64,000 bases of DNA from Nannobrachium achirus (taxonomy: Eukaryota > Chordata > Actinopteri > Myctophiformes > Myctophidae): contig OY997640.1 of assembly GCA_963921795.1 (NCBI GenBank), forward strand, positions 12,147,023 to 12,211,022, read 5' to 3'. Below, piece by piece: positions 11,301 through 22,174 of the stretch. The notes beneath the pieces are model-generated. The model worked only from the letters and a program-made list of their open reading frames with translations. It did not search any database and was not told the DNA's origin. Made by a program: the position numbers and the translations under genes. Position 1 is the first letter of the stretch, and each line of letters opens with the position of its first letter.

Positions 11301-12494
11301 ATCCCCCCGTCCCCCCCTACCCCCTGCGCGCATGGTAAGTAGCATGTGAGGGGTGAAACTAGGTGTTTTTTGGGATTCTGAATCCAATGCAAACATTTGT
11401 TTTGCAGGAAAAACAATCCTTGAGCTAAGAACTGACCCCATAAATGCTTGCATTGGATTCAGAATCCCGAAAAACACCTAGTTTGACCTCTCACATGCTG
11501 CTTAAAGCATATTTATTTTTTGTATTATTTCACTCTATAGTAAAGTCTATGAGAGCCCAACTTTGATTGGCTCCCACAAGTTTCCAAAGACAAATCTGCG
11601 ATGCCCCTATAGCCAAAAATGTTCCATATGGCATGTTCTAACTGTGTGCCAAATGTCATGATTCTTTCATAAAGTGCAAAATGTTTGCCTGAAACGCTCT
11701 GACTGCTTAGTAAAATTGACCTTTCAACTCTGTAGGCCTTCTTGGCTTTCTCTACCCTGTAGATCTGTTATTTTTGAAAAGTCGTGCAAATCTTTGAATA
11801 TGTATTTTTAAAGCGAACATTTGTAATTTTTTAGTACATTTTGCTTCTGGGGTCCCTGCCCTGGAACTAAATATTTTGAGATGGGAGTCCGTGGCCAAAT
11901 ACATATCATTTTGGGGGTCCTTGACATAAAAAAAGTTTGAGCACCACTGACATAGAAGCAATCAATTGATTGCGTTTTGGTTTGGATCAATGGAATTGAT
12001 ATATGGGCAGCTTAAGTTCCTATACTGTATGATGAAAACACATTTGTCAAAGTTTTGAAGAAAAAAATACCATGACATTTTAGTTTGACATTATTAGTAG
12101 TAGGCCAAACATTAAAGTTATAATGATATACTCAAATCTCAGTTTGGCAAATATTTGGGGGCCCAATTGCAATATCAGTATATCAATATTTTTATGTTTT
12201 TTTTAATCATAATAAAAAATAATTGCAAATATTATTTGTTAGCAATTGAACTTACATGTTGAACATTTACTTTAGCTGTGTAGGCCTATATCGTCAGCAG
12301 TATTGAATAATCAGTCCATTCTGCATTTCAACGATAATGCTCATTCTAATCACCTCTGCAGTACCCCAGTCCACTTTTTCCTTGAAGAATTGGAAGCAGC
12401 GCTGATCGTGATATGTCCATCCACTTGGACATCTACCGGCTTCTGTTAGAACAACCACAGCACAGAGCAACAGAGCCGCTCTCAGGACCCTCAT
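2340..12494 (-). CDS. C-type lectin-like secreted protein, copy A (4 coding exons, 156 aa)
   Basis: Coding exons, in order of translation, are 12494-12354, 8588-8460, 6215-6101 and 2425-2340 on the minus strand. Each intron has GT and AG borders, phases are 0, 0 and 1, and the sum is 471 nt ending in TAA. Residues 1-20 are a signal peptide (MRVLRAALLLCAVVVL core). One C-type lectin domain follows: C22/C33 hairpin, C50, LASIH 57-61, WIGG 82-85, WLWSDG 94-99, QPD 111-113, C121, WDD 133-135, C138 and YVC 144-146, with an extra C151 in the tail. Known members of this family bind sugars with Ca2+ held near QPD and WND; fish ladderlectins and type II antifreeze proteins share this size and layout. 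Whether this one binds Ca2+, galactose or ice is not shown. The first donor (GTGATT) is weak. AATAAA lies ~80 nt past the stop. The mobile elements all sit in introns. A secreted lectin-like product is well supported; its exact role is not. Confidence 0.88.
3625..5490. mobile_element. Possible composite element with GGGCGGATTCACACTGC ends
   Basis: Left GGGCGGATTCACACTGC and right (complement) AAGGGCGGATCCACACTGC. It encloses the AATT MITE and a CAGCG array (4,191-4,225). Copy B keeps only the right end (about 29,609), so the pairing is uncertain. Confidence 0.4.
4685..5026. mobile_element. 342-bp MITE with AATT target duplication, copy A only
   Basis: Perfect 10-bp inverted ends CACCCTTTGT. 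AATT flanks at 4,681-4,684 and 5,027-5,030. Copy B has the single AATT near 29,101. The superfamily is not clear. Confidence 0.85.
6245..6633. mobile_element. hAT-type MITE (CAGGGGTCTTCAAC family), copy A
   Basis: Inverted ends CAGGGGTCTTCAAC, flanked by ATTTAATG at 6,237-6,244 and 6,634-6,641. It lies 30 bp from the acceptor of the third coding exon of lectin A and holds a hairpin (6,327-6,400). A related truncated copy lies at 13,566-13,800. Confidence 0.88.
9524..9607. repeat. Long hairpin (GGTATGGCAACATGACTGG), copy A
   Basis: A stem of ~33 bp closed by a short G/C-rich loop, in intron 2 of lectin A. The copy B equivalent is 32,885-32,967, where the inner stem pairs better. Confidence 0.85.
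10144..11712. mobile_element. Long-TIR foldback element, copy A (interrupted by hAT)
   Basis: Arms of over 250 bp, e.g. 'gagagcccaactttgattgg' near 11,550 against its complement near 10,300. An inner pair round 'ctaggtgttttttgggattc' meets near 11,430. In intron 2 of lectin A. Confidence 0.75.
10372..11334. mobile_element. hAT-type nonautonomous element, copy A only
   Basis: Ends CAGGGGCGCAGGAGG and (complement) CATGCGCGCAGGGGG. Flanked by GTAAGTAG at 10,364-10,371 and 11,335-11,342. Copy B has the uninterrupted site near 33,738. It sits inside a long-TIR foldback element. Confidence 0.85.
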
Positions 12495-12518
12495 GGTGAT
12501 GGAGATGATGATGATTGC

Positions 12519-12521
12519 CTT

Positions 12522-12568
<47 letters not shown>
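12519..12568 (+). repeat. (GA)n microsatellite forming the exon-2 pyrimidine tract, copy A
   Basis: About 23 GA units. On the gene strand this is a CT run that ends at the AAG acceptor of the exon carrying the lectin start codon. Copy B has about 43 units (35,282-35,371). Confidence 0.85.
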
Positions 12569-12570
<2 letters not shown>

Positions 12571-12624
12571 TTAGTGATATTTCTGAAGAAAAGTAACAGC
12601 AAAGAGACATGGAGTACATTCTCA

Positions 12625-13005
12625 TGGAGAAAGTACTTACATTTTATACTTTAGTAAAAGTATCAATACTGCAATCTAGAAATACTCTGTTACAAGTAAA
12701 AGTCTGTAATTCAACTTGAGTAAAAGTACAAAAGTGTTGGCATCAAAACGTACCTATTGTACCAAAAGTAAAAGTACAAAATGTTTGAAAATAGCCAAGG
12801 TATAGAATAGGGCTAAAGTGCATTAATGTATGTTTTATAATATAATCATTTATATCTGCAAATAATAATAATAAATACAAATAGTTGTAGTGGAGTAATG
12901 AAGTGGAGTAGAAGTAAAAGTACTGAAAACTGGAACAACTCAAGTAAAGTATAAATACCTCAAAACTGTACTTAAGGACAGTACTTAAGTAAACATAGTT
13001 AGTTA
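12625..13005 (-). mobile_element. AAGTAC-rich hAT-like MITE in lectin intron 1, copy A
   Basis: Runs of 'gagtaaaagtacaaaagtgt' and 'acttaagtaaacatagttag'. It resembles the fish repeat starting CAGTGGTGTAAAGTAAC. Its outer end has been replaced by a GGAGA array (13,006-13,063). Confidence 0.6.
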
Positions 13006-13075
13006 CTGAAGGAGAGGAGAGGAGAGGAGAGGAGAGGAGAGGAGAGGAGAGGAGAGGAGAGGAGTTGTCTCAAAC

Positions 13076-13138
13076 CTTCAGCAGAATTCCCTCCCGTGCG
13101 TTGAGGTGCTGAAGAAGAGAAACGGAGGCTCTTATATA
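13076..13138 (-). promoter_or_regulatory. TATA box and 5' UTR exon of lectin-like gene A
   Basis: On the minus strand TATATAAG (13138-13131) stands ~30 bp before a short exon ending at 13076 with the donor GAAG|GTTTGA. The next acceptor, at 12519-12520, leads into the exon with the start codon 24 nt later. The start of transcription is inferred near 13,104. The copy B counterpart is equally well kept. Confidence 0.65.
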
Positions 13139-13273
13139 CAGTGTGTCTCAGCACCTGTGCGTGAGTTCATATTGTAATTGTCCATAGCCTCAAGTATGCA
13201 CATTTGGGTTCAATTGGGTTGGCACAGTACGATCAGCACATTATAATATACATGCACACCTTTATGTACATAC

Positions 13274-13317
13274 CTTGTACCCGGGGCTTTGGTAGTCCAT
13301 CACTCCACAACCATGTA
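13274..13317 (-). pseudogene. Relic of a lectin exon (WLWSDG), copy A
   Basis: Minus-strand reading gives TWLWSDGLPKPRVQ followed by a GT (gtatgt). The first half matches the WLWSDG exon of the gene downstream, and the upstream intron text (ctactttt) also matches, but the acceptor is lost and the QPD part is gone. It lies ~140 bp upstream of the TATA box, so it looks like debris of a third tandem lectin gene. Confidence 0.6.
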
Positions 13318-14356
13318 TACATTTATAAAAGTAGAAATGAATGCAGCAATAATAGACTAGAATAGAGCACAGTACAGCAGAGCAGTGGTTCTCAACCTTT
13401 TCAGGGTGTGACCCCCAAATTAATCATATTTTAACTGGTGACCTAAGAGTTGGGGAATTACATTTAGTATAACATGGTTTTATTGAGAAAATAGCAGATT
13501 ACAAGCTCACAACGAGGCGTTGTGAGTATGTAGATCAGCAATTTTCAAAATTTCTGCCTCTAATGCAGGGGGTCTTCAACGTTTTCAGGCCAAGGACCCC
13601 TTAGTTGAGAGAGAGAGATGAAGCAGGGACCCCCACAACCTGATCATAGATTCCATATAGTTTCATCTTTTGACAGTCAGTGTATTTTGGATTTATGACA
13701 ATTTGTGTTTTCAGATATTTAACCACTTGAGCCATCATTACCTAATAAAGTTGACCTTTCACTTGGTACTTTGTCTGCTCTTTTTCCCCTCTACCGGTAT
13801 AAGTATATTTTGATGCCAATACCTTTGTGCTTTTACTCAACGAAGCGACACATTTGAGCTTGTAGATCGGCTACTTTTGAGTTTAATTCTTTAAAAGTAA
13901 CACATCCGGGGTTTGCGCACCAATATTTTCGGACCTTTCCAAACCTCTGCTCAGTGAAGAAATCTTCGGTTGTCATCTTGGTAGAGACTTTCCTGGACTC
14001 CACCATTCCAGAGGGGCAGATGAGATACAGATTCCAGGCTACTCACTCAGCTGTCGCAGAGGTCGCATATCTGGAGCGACCTGTGGTGGCATAGCAGTCT
14101 ATATGGGTGCTGTGACGCAATAAGTAACGAAATAGGTTACGTTTAAATATGGAGATAAGAGGTTTCTGTTGACAGCAACAATATGCAATGTGCCCACCAT
14201 GGAGTGAGTGTGGAAATATAGTGGCTCTCTCCATCATCAAAGTTGCCCACCCCTGGTCTAGATACCAAACAAGATCATCACCATGATCTTATTTGGTACA
14301 ATGCCCCCACGCAGTCGCTATAGCGCTGTCACCTGACAGCAAGAAGGTCCTGGGTT

Positions 14357-15615
14357 CAGCGACGGCTCCAGAAAATTGTGACTGGGGGGTCTGTGGGGGG
14401 GCTGGCTTTTTTTGAGTGGGGGCTAACCCCCCGGCTCCACCGGGCGCGTCGAGCGACAACGCTCGGAACGCTCCCGTTTTAATTAACGAACGGTGCTCCA
14501 CTGGCGACATTGCGGAACAAACTGTCCATAGACGGGTTTCTGGTCCACGTTACACTGATAAAACTAGATGCGTGCGCAGGGTCCGGTACCAAAATTAGCC
14601 AATGAAACCAGGTTTAACCAGCGCTCCCCAAAACAACAGGTTTGGGGATTGGACGGAATTGATTACATGATACAGTCAGCTGTGCATTTAGTCTCAATGT
14701 TTGTAAACAAGATACCCGTCGTATATGATTTACATAGAAGTCAGTCAGTTGTCTTTCACATATTAATATTAGGGCTTTCAAATTATTACTATTTTTTATC
14801 AGATTAATCACAGCTTAAAAATGAACTAATCATGATTAATCACAAATCAAAATATGTCCAAAATATGCCATTTCTTTCCTTAGCCTATATTGTTGTGGGA
14901 ATTGAAAGATATAGGTGGAATAAGGCATACATTTATCATACAGTATGCATGTATTATTATTATTATTATCATTATTATAATTAGGCTTGATATGCAGGAT
15001 GAAAAATAAAGTTGCCCATTTGAGGACAACAGGAAATTACAAGTCATTTTTGCCGAAAATAGCCGATCTACAAGCTCACAAGGCCTTTCAGCACGAGAAG
15101 TTGTGAGCTTGTAGATCGGCTATTTTTGGCAAGTGGTTAATATAAAAAAGGAGGAAAAAAGGTTTATATCACACAAAGATTTGGAGGACCCCCTGTAGTA
15201 ATTCTGAGGACCCCCTGTTGAAAACCCCTGACCTAGGCTACAGAGAAACCATTCTCAGTTGACACACATGCACAGACAAAATACAAAAAGTTAAAATGTC
15301 TTGCCATAAAAGACAGTGCCTTAGTTGCTCATCTACAGTATGTCAAATAAGGGTCATTCTCAACGAGCCTCGTTAACCCAACACAGCTGAATGGCAATCT
15401 AGTATTGCATTCACCGTGATCACTTCTCCTGATTCTAATCCAAGCAAGTTGGAGAAAAAAATCGTGGATTTTACTTTGAGATGACAACAGCTACAAAGGT
15501 AGAAGTACCTATATTCTGATCTATGATGAATTATTCCAGTGGCACTGTATCCAAGACGTTTTAAAAAAACTTGTTTAAACGTCTTTTGAGATGCCAGCTC
15601 TGTCTCTTCTCCTCG

Positions 15616-15677
<62 letters not shown>

Positions 15678-15997
15678 TGTGTGTAACGGGAGGGGGGAGA
15701 ATTAAGTGGCTGTGTTGCAGACCACGTCTTCTACCGAGATAATGCACTTCTGATCAGTGAACAGGGCTGTTAATAGCAAATAATTATCTTTATAGAAAAT
15801 ACATTTTATTGTATGATTTTACATAGAAGCAAGTCCATTTTCTTTCACATATTTATTATCTTTTATTTATTTATTCTGTAAATATTTTTCATTACAATTG
15901 GGTCTGTGGGGGGGGGGGGGGGGGGGGCTGAGCAGGGGCTAAGCCTCCACCAGAGGGGGCTAGAGCGCCCCCTAGCCCCCCCCTGGCGCCGTCATTG
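14357..15997. mobile_element. hAT-type nonautonomous element, copy A only
   Basis: Ends CAGCGACGGCTCCAG and (complement) CAATGACGGCGCCAG. Flanked by CCTGGGTT at 14,349-14,356 and 15,998-16,005. It interrupts the B-box region of a tRNA-derived SINE that is whole in copy B (38,231 onward). Inside are a hairpin repeat (15,054-15,128), a GT microsatellite (15,622-15,685) and a G run (15,908-15,927). Confidence 0.88.
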
Positions 15998-16149
15998 CCT
16001 GGGTTCGATTCCCGCTGGGGACGCTGTGGGCGTGTTCTCTCCTCCGCGTCATCAGTGCCCATAACCTAGATTTGTTGGCAAAAGGGCCTTTCTGTGTGGA
16101 GTTTGCATGTTCTCCCTGTGTCTCCTACCCTCACAAAAGAAATGCAGTA

Positions 16150-16556
16150 ATCCTGGTCTGATGGAGGGGAATGGAACAGGTTGGAATAACGTGTTCATTC
16201 CACACGCTATGTCCAGCTGGGGAAACTCACCCATGTCAGGTGAAAAGAAGCGGCTTGGACTCCTCGTGCATAGAAGGAAGCATGAGGTCAGTCCGTTGCT
16301 CTCCCCAGGTGCAGCACCCAAGATTACATTAGACAATTGGCACCGGGTGAAAAATGGGATAAAAAAACAAAATATAATTAAAAAAAGAAAGCCTGGGGAT
16401 AAAGCTTGGTTTAACGAACTGTGCAGAATCGCAGCTTTGGAAAAGAGACGGCTCTATCACAAGATGCAGACATCTAACGATCTGGCTGCAATTTGTCTTT
16501 TCTTGAAACAAGAGCAGGGTTCAATCAGTCTGAAAAACGAGCAAAGAGACTTATGA
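16150..16556 (+). mobile_element. LINE-like ORF2 fragment, copy A
   Basis: The frame contains KPGDKAWFNELCR and LEKRRLYHKM, like the linker between endonuclease and reverse transcriptase in several LINEs. It follows a SINE core directly. The match is from memory of the pattern, so the call is tentative. Confidence 0.4.
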
Positions 16557-16559
16557 AAT

Positions 16560-17300
16560 ATTAATGTTAGCCTTTGGTAGAACGTATTATGTACTTATTA
16601 TACTTGTGTTTGGGAGTCTGGCCCACGTTCACAACCTTGTGCTCTGCGGACTGCAATTGGGGGGATTGTAAAAGACAAATGTAATTATTCTGGGGCTAAA
16701 ATACTGTTCTATCTCAGCTGCTTTTGAAAGAGACCAGTGATACGCATCCTTTAAGTTTGTCAGGCCATTCTACATTTTGGTGACAGAGAAGTAGAATGAG
16801 AATCCTCCCATGTAGAGCACATGTAAACCACGGGACCTGAATACACACACCTTGGGGTCCCATGTGTGAGTAAGGAACACTACCCTACCTTGTGAAAACA
16901 ATGTTACACTTGGAAAATGATGAGTTTTCCCTCAGGGACAACATGAATTCAGGATTATCATTAACTGGGGAACATCATAATTAAATTGCTGTAAGAAACT
17001 CAAATATTGGTCTATGAAAATACAATATCACCACATCATCGGTATCATCATTGGTGCAGATATAGTTACAGTTCCACTTTTTTATTGTGGTTGCCAGACA
17101 ACCAGACTACAGTATAGTTCTTTCTTTCTTTTACTGTATAAAGTTTAATTAATTTATTTGTGAATACATTTTCTCCATAGACTAGAATGGGAAATTGCAA
17201 AAGTTAAACTCCCGTCAGGTCAACCACACTTGAAATTTCGCAGAATTGCATCTTTCAAGTGCATCAGTGGTTTTCTTTAACACAGCATTGTTCTGACAAC
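16560..17300. other. No gene seen
   Basis: Right tail of copy A and the start of the spacer. It shows A/T-rich unique-looking sequence and no supported exon. Confidence 0.6.
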
Positions 17301-17309
17301 AGTATGACA

Positions 17310-17716
17310 CCTCTATTTTGATTGTCTTAAGTACCTGTTCTTATGCCTGAACTTGAAGGCCTGTCCATACTGTCTCCGACCACCAAACCTTTCATCGGAA
17401 ATGTCTAGAGTGACCACCTCCAAACAGGCCCAAAGCGGGACAGGGGGGCCCGTTTTGCGGGACATTGAGACGTTTTGCAGGACGCGGGACAGATGGTCCA
17501 ATTTCGGGGTGATCACCCTAGAAATGTCCAGTTGAACTACAAAATGACGGCACTCGCATCTTCTGAAAAAGCATTACCCCGAATTAGAGTTCGGAAAGCT
17601 GCACGTCGGAAAGTCGGAACTCTCAGACGAAAGGTTTGGCGGTCGGAGACAGTGTGGACAGGCCTTTAAGTTAAGGCATAAGAGCTGGTACTTAAGATGA
17701 TCAAAATACAGCCCCT
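17310..17716. mobile_element. Foldback MITE (ATTTTGATTGTCTTA family) with nested hAT MITE
   Basis: Inverted arms of ~70 bp share 'aaggcctgtccatactgtct'. A second member without the nested insert lies at 61,743-62,030. Confidence 0.75.
17406..17520. mobile_element. 115-bp hAT-type MITE nested in foldback MITE
   Basis: Ends TAGAGTGACCACCTC and (complement) TAGGGTGATCACCCC. Flanked by GAAATGTC at 17,398-17,405 and 17,521-17,528. Confidence 0.85.
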
Positions 17717-17719
17717 TTT

Positions 17720-18582
17720 GTTTGTTCCTTTGGACTTGACACAGCTCATATTTTTGTGATATTTGTCTCAGGTGCATGTCTATGCTGTGCCCGGCCTGGG
17801 CAGAGCAAAGTGTGCATGCAAATACAAATAGGCCACAGTATTGTGATGGTCTGTGTGACTTCATTGACAAATGAGGACCAACTACTTTTACCTTTACACC
17901 CAACCAAAGACAGTCATGATGTGATTTTACCTTTACACCCAACCCAAGACAAGGCCAACATCCAGAACCGTCTTAAAAGGTCTATGGTCATGGTCAAAAT
18001 TACATAATCACTATTATCTCTGTAATGGAGAGACCTGAATAATGAATTCATGCTTGAGTGACCCTTTGTTTAATCATGGAAGATGTAATATTAATGGAAG
18101 ATGTTGATTTGATTTCTACTACTAAAAGCCAATCTTGTTGGACCTGCAAGGTACTTGTCAAAAGGCTCACAGGAAAATCACCACTCAAACATCCCCAATC
18201 AACCATGATTGGATGGCAGCTTGTCTGTCTGCAGCAGGAAGTCTATTTAAGCAGTCACTCACAACCACGCCACTCTATCTCTGAACCCAAGCTTGGGAAA
18301 CCTCCGACCACCTAAACCTCCAGAACCATTCATCCTCAACAATCCATCCAAACTGTGTGCGTCTACGATCTAACCACACACCCCAATTGCCTCATTAAAT
18401 ATGCCATTCAAAGGCTGAAAGTAGCTCTCTGTGTCCTGCCTCATTTCTTCATTACCTGGTCAGCCTGACACGTGGCCGTCACCTGCTCACCCCCCTGTCA
18501 GTCACTACACCTGAACTATTAAATAGACATTCTTTCAGTACTAAAGAAGAAGTTACGAAAAACATGCTGACTTCATGACACA

Positions 18583-18629
<47 letters not shown>

Positions 18630-19400
18630 GTTAGTTCACTATGAACAAAGAATGTCTCAGCAAGAAGGGACACCGACGTGTTTTTGGCGTCCATGCGCCA
18701 ATCTCGGTGGCAAAACTAACAGCGGAAGTTCGGTGAATAACATTGGCGTCTATGAGCGCCGACTGGGACAGCTCATGAACAAAAAATAATTCTGAACGAT
18801 TGAGAACTGGATCAACAGGATCAATTTTCAGAAAATCAGAACCCCGAAGGCATTTTCTGAATATTTATTATATACAACTGTTCTATTAAGGGATGCTGAA
18901 TCCAAATTTGCTGTATATAATTCTCAAAAATACAAATCTTAGAAACTTGAACTAAATGTGTTTTTCTAGGTTAGCCTACATGGGGAATTTGAAATTCTAT
19001 CCTGATTTTAGATCAGGCATGAATAATTGGCTTGAAACTCATACATGTATAGCAGAAAAGGTTCTTTATTGATGCATAATTCGTCAAACAGAAACAAAAG
19101 CAGGATGAACCATGGTTTTATTCATCAAAACTATTTTGATTTAGATTTTTCTATCAACAAATCATATATGCAAATTATATATATAGTCCTTAATATTAAA
19201 GTAGGCTACATTCATTTAGCCTATTTGCAGTCATCAATATTTCGAGCAGATGTCATATGTATCTTGCAGCTGCATGCATCCAATTCCACTTTTCCTGAAT
19301 ATAATATAATATAATATAATATAATATAATATAATATAATATAATATAATAGTATTTTACCATCAATAAAAGTAAATGTACATGTGAATACTTCTTACTG
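17720..19400. other. No gene seen
   Basis: Apart from a CT microsatellite and an ATAAT array, nothing is recognised. A TATTTAAG box (~18,242) and ATTAAA (~18,393) spaced as in an LTR were noted but no ends were found. Confidence 0.5.
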
Positions 19401-19419
19401 TAATCCTTACTGTAGCAGC

Positions 19420-20450
19420 TTATTCACAGTCTTCCTCAGTGTTCCGGCAAGTGTTGAGTTTTTTGCAGTTGCATGCTTCCATACATGCCATAGGACTCTT
19501 TCTGGATAGAATAGAAGAGAAGGGGATACAACGTTTATAGCCAGCACAAGTACATCAGGGTAGGGTTCATCAATCTGTCAACACCTAAGAGTCTAGTATG
19601 CAGTCTAGTAGGCTGATATTCTCTCAAATTATCAAATCCCATTAGTACAATCTATTATACATACATACATACCTGCAGCTGCAGCGTTGGCTGAGGCACT
19701 CCTTTGTACACCCACATGAAGTGAACTCCCTGCAGGCTTTGGGCATAGGTGGCAGAGAGAGTAACCGTGGCACTAACTGGCCTTCCTTGATCCTCCATCT
19801 CATTTCCTCCACTGGAGGAAGATCGGGGTGTGGCAGGTGAGCTTGATTCCATATAGCTGCTTGATAGTGTGCACGCATGATATGGAACCTCACAGCATCT
19901 GTGGTTGGTGGCAGAGTCTCTTGGGGACGACCTTTGCAGAATAACTTTACTTGTGCTTTGTTGCATGAATCAACGTCAGGCACACCAACACCATAGATCT
20001 TACAAATCTTTCTGATGATGTCACGATATCTTCTGTGAAAGGGCCCTTCCCAAGGCCAGCAAGATCAGTGTGATGTTGTTCGAACACCTGCCAGGCTGTC
20101 TTCTTTCCGTGGCCGCTGAACTGAGACACACTGTCACATCCAGTAAGGGCATGGAAGGTAAGGAGTGTGTCCAGTTGATCCTCAGACAGTATCCTGTGAA
20201 TGACATGCACTGGGAAAAACTTTGGGTCCTTTGATGTTCCAGCTTTCATGTAGACATAGGTACATCTGATTTTGTCAAAGTGAACAAGCAGTAGTAGAAG
20301 CACGTCTGTGTCACGTGCTGACACGACTACTGTTTCCATCGGTGCATGGATACAGTGAAGGATCAGTCGTGTATCAGCTTCCTTGTGTTGTGGACACTCC
20401 TTGCCTTCCATGCCCTTACTGGATGGTGCCAAATTTGATGTTTGAAACAT
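19420..20450 (-). pseudogene. Partial gene: nuclease-like (PIN/FEN-like?) protein with Cys-rich tail
   Basis: The minus strand reads EADTRLILH, then DTDVLLLLL, FHALTGCDS, LFCKGRP and a tail with CGC, C, RCSC. This order (acidic EADTR / DTDV / GCD, then a Cys-rich end) is that of a family widely repeated in fish and invertebrate genomes and usually left uncharacterised; a PIN/FEN1-like nuclease fold is my inference from the spaced aspartates. The long exon ends at 19,673 with a GT (GTATGT). A last exon, 19501-19420, continues in frame after an AG with more Cys residues and a TAA stop. Near 20.0 kb the reading moves to another frame, so one small indel is likely, and the N-terminal exons are missing. 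It is probably a dead or repeat-borne copy. Confidence 0.55.
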
Positions 20451-20829
20451 CAAATTAAATATGTTCATTTATGTGTCCATTCTGCCCAAAAATTGCCAAC
20501 ACACATGTTTAAAAAAATAAGAGAATATGTCAAACAATGTATTGCTTGCGCAGCCTATGCACAATAGAAATGATGCAATTCCACTTATTTGTATTTATTT
20601 AGTAGGCTATTAGTTGCATTTAGAGCTGAATTATTAAGTCCCTCAGTGTGTTTAAGTGTCAAGGGTTGGAGACTCAGCCAAAGTTTCATGTATGCACCTG
20701 CAGAAGACACACATTCTCCAAACAATATACAGTAGTCTACAACATTATTGCGACCGCAGGTCGCATATACTCTGAAGAACCGTGTCGCTTGAGTGTCCGA
20801 AGCCTCGTGACCGTCCTTCCGAAGCCTCT

Positions 20830-21795
20830 GTGATGTCAGTGTGATGTCAGCGAGTTGTGACATCACTTCCTGTACAGGGCGGCTACACGAAATGTGGATA
20901 ACACTATATATGGAGATAGTCCAGTCCATCATGTCATATGGGACTACCGTCATAGAAAGTAGCCATTGTTAGGCCGGAGTCATTGGCTGTCTAAACATGG
21001 AGATGTGGATAACACTATATATGGAGATAGTCTAGTCCAATATGTCATATGGGACTTCCGTCATAGACAGTAGCCATTGTTAATCCGGAGTCAATGGCTG
21101 ACTGTCTGTACAGGAAGTGATGTCACATGACATACTTTTTATGCCCATATATGAGTCCTAACATGGAGATGTGGATAACACTATATATGGAGATAGTCTA
21201 GTCCAATATGTCATATGGAACTACCGTCATAGACACAGCCATTGACTCCGGCCTAACAATGGCTACTGTCTATGACGGTAGCGAGTTGTGACATCACTTC
21301 CTGTACAGGGCGGCTACACGAAATGTGGATAACACTATATATTGAGATAGTCCAGTCCAATAGAAAGTAGCCATTGTTAGGCCGGAGTCAATGGCTGTCT
21401 GTCTGACTGTCTGTACAGGAAGTGATGTTGATGACATGGAGATGTGGATAACACTATATATGGAGATAGTCTAGTCCAATATGTCATATGGGACTACCGT
21501 CATAGACAGTAGCCATTGTTAATCCGGAGTCAATGGCTGACTGTCTGTACAGGAAGTGATGTCACATGACATACTTTTTATGCCCATATATGAGTCCTAA
21601 CATGGAGATGTGGATAACACTATATATGGAGATAGTCTAGTCCAATATGTCATATGGAACTACCGTCATAGACAGTAGCCATTGTTAGGTCGGAGTCAAT
21701 GGCTGTCTGTCTGTCTGACTGTCTGTACAGGAAGTGACATGACATACTGTACTTTTTATGCCCATATATGAGTCCTTCTGTACCACATCTCCATG
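20830..21795. repeat. ~170-bp tandem and inverted array
   Basis: About five units with 'acactatatatggagatagt', 'tagccattgtta' and GGAAGTGATGTCAC. Some parts are inverted (near 21,240). Copy number cannot be fixed because unit lengths vary. Confidence 0.85.
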
Positions 21796-22174
21796 TTTAG
21801 GCAAACTCCATACAGAAAGGCCCTATCGCCAACCCAACCTAGGGTGTGAGCGATAGGGCCTTTCTGTGTGGAGTTTGCATGTTCTCCCCGTGTCTCCTAG
21901 GGTTGATACCCTCACAAAAACATGAACAAACTCCCCCCAGAATGACAACAACTAGAATCGTCAGAGAAACGCTGTGGTTGGCCAGATGGTCAAGAATTGG
22001 CGCGACCTCGCCCTTTAGGGCGAGGTTGCATGTCACCCTGAGGTCGCATTCCACCCTCAGTTGTCTTACTAGTAAATTAATCGAACACAACACAATGGAG
22101 GGTCTATTCATTTATAATACTGTAGACTGCTGTAGGCTATATTGATCACATGAACTCCACACACAATAGCCTAA

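Larger units (their letters stand above)
1..17065. repeat. Segmental duplication, copy A (left end outside window)
   Basis: Position 1 aligns with 23,493 in the same orientation, and the match runs to about 17,065 (about 39,408 in copy B), where the two sequences part after the shared text 'atcattggtgc'. Unbroken stretches differ at only a few positions per hundred; the first ~220 bp show three differences. The copy holds one complete lectin-like gene. Blocks present only here include a hairpin repeat (about 1,650-1,960), a MITE at 4,685-5,026, about 6,816-8,166, a hAT-type element at 10,372-11,334 and another at 14,357-15,997. The left limit cannot be seen. Confidence 0.95.

Noticed and set aside
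2340-12494. Naming the lectin as herring-type antifreeze protein
   Set aside because: Fold and size agree, but many fish lectins share them and no ice-binding residues could be shown.
15373-15747. Open frames made of His-Thr or Cys-Val runs (also near 50,301-50,680, 56,713-57,000, 58,445-58,857 and 59,529-59,996)
   Set aside because: They are translations of CA/GT microsatellites, not genes.
18060-18475. Possible solo LTR (TATTTAAG box, ATTAAA, CTGACA-like end)
   Set aside because: No matching second copy, no clear TG/CA ends and no target duplication could be found by reading.
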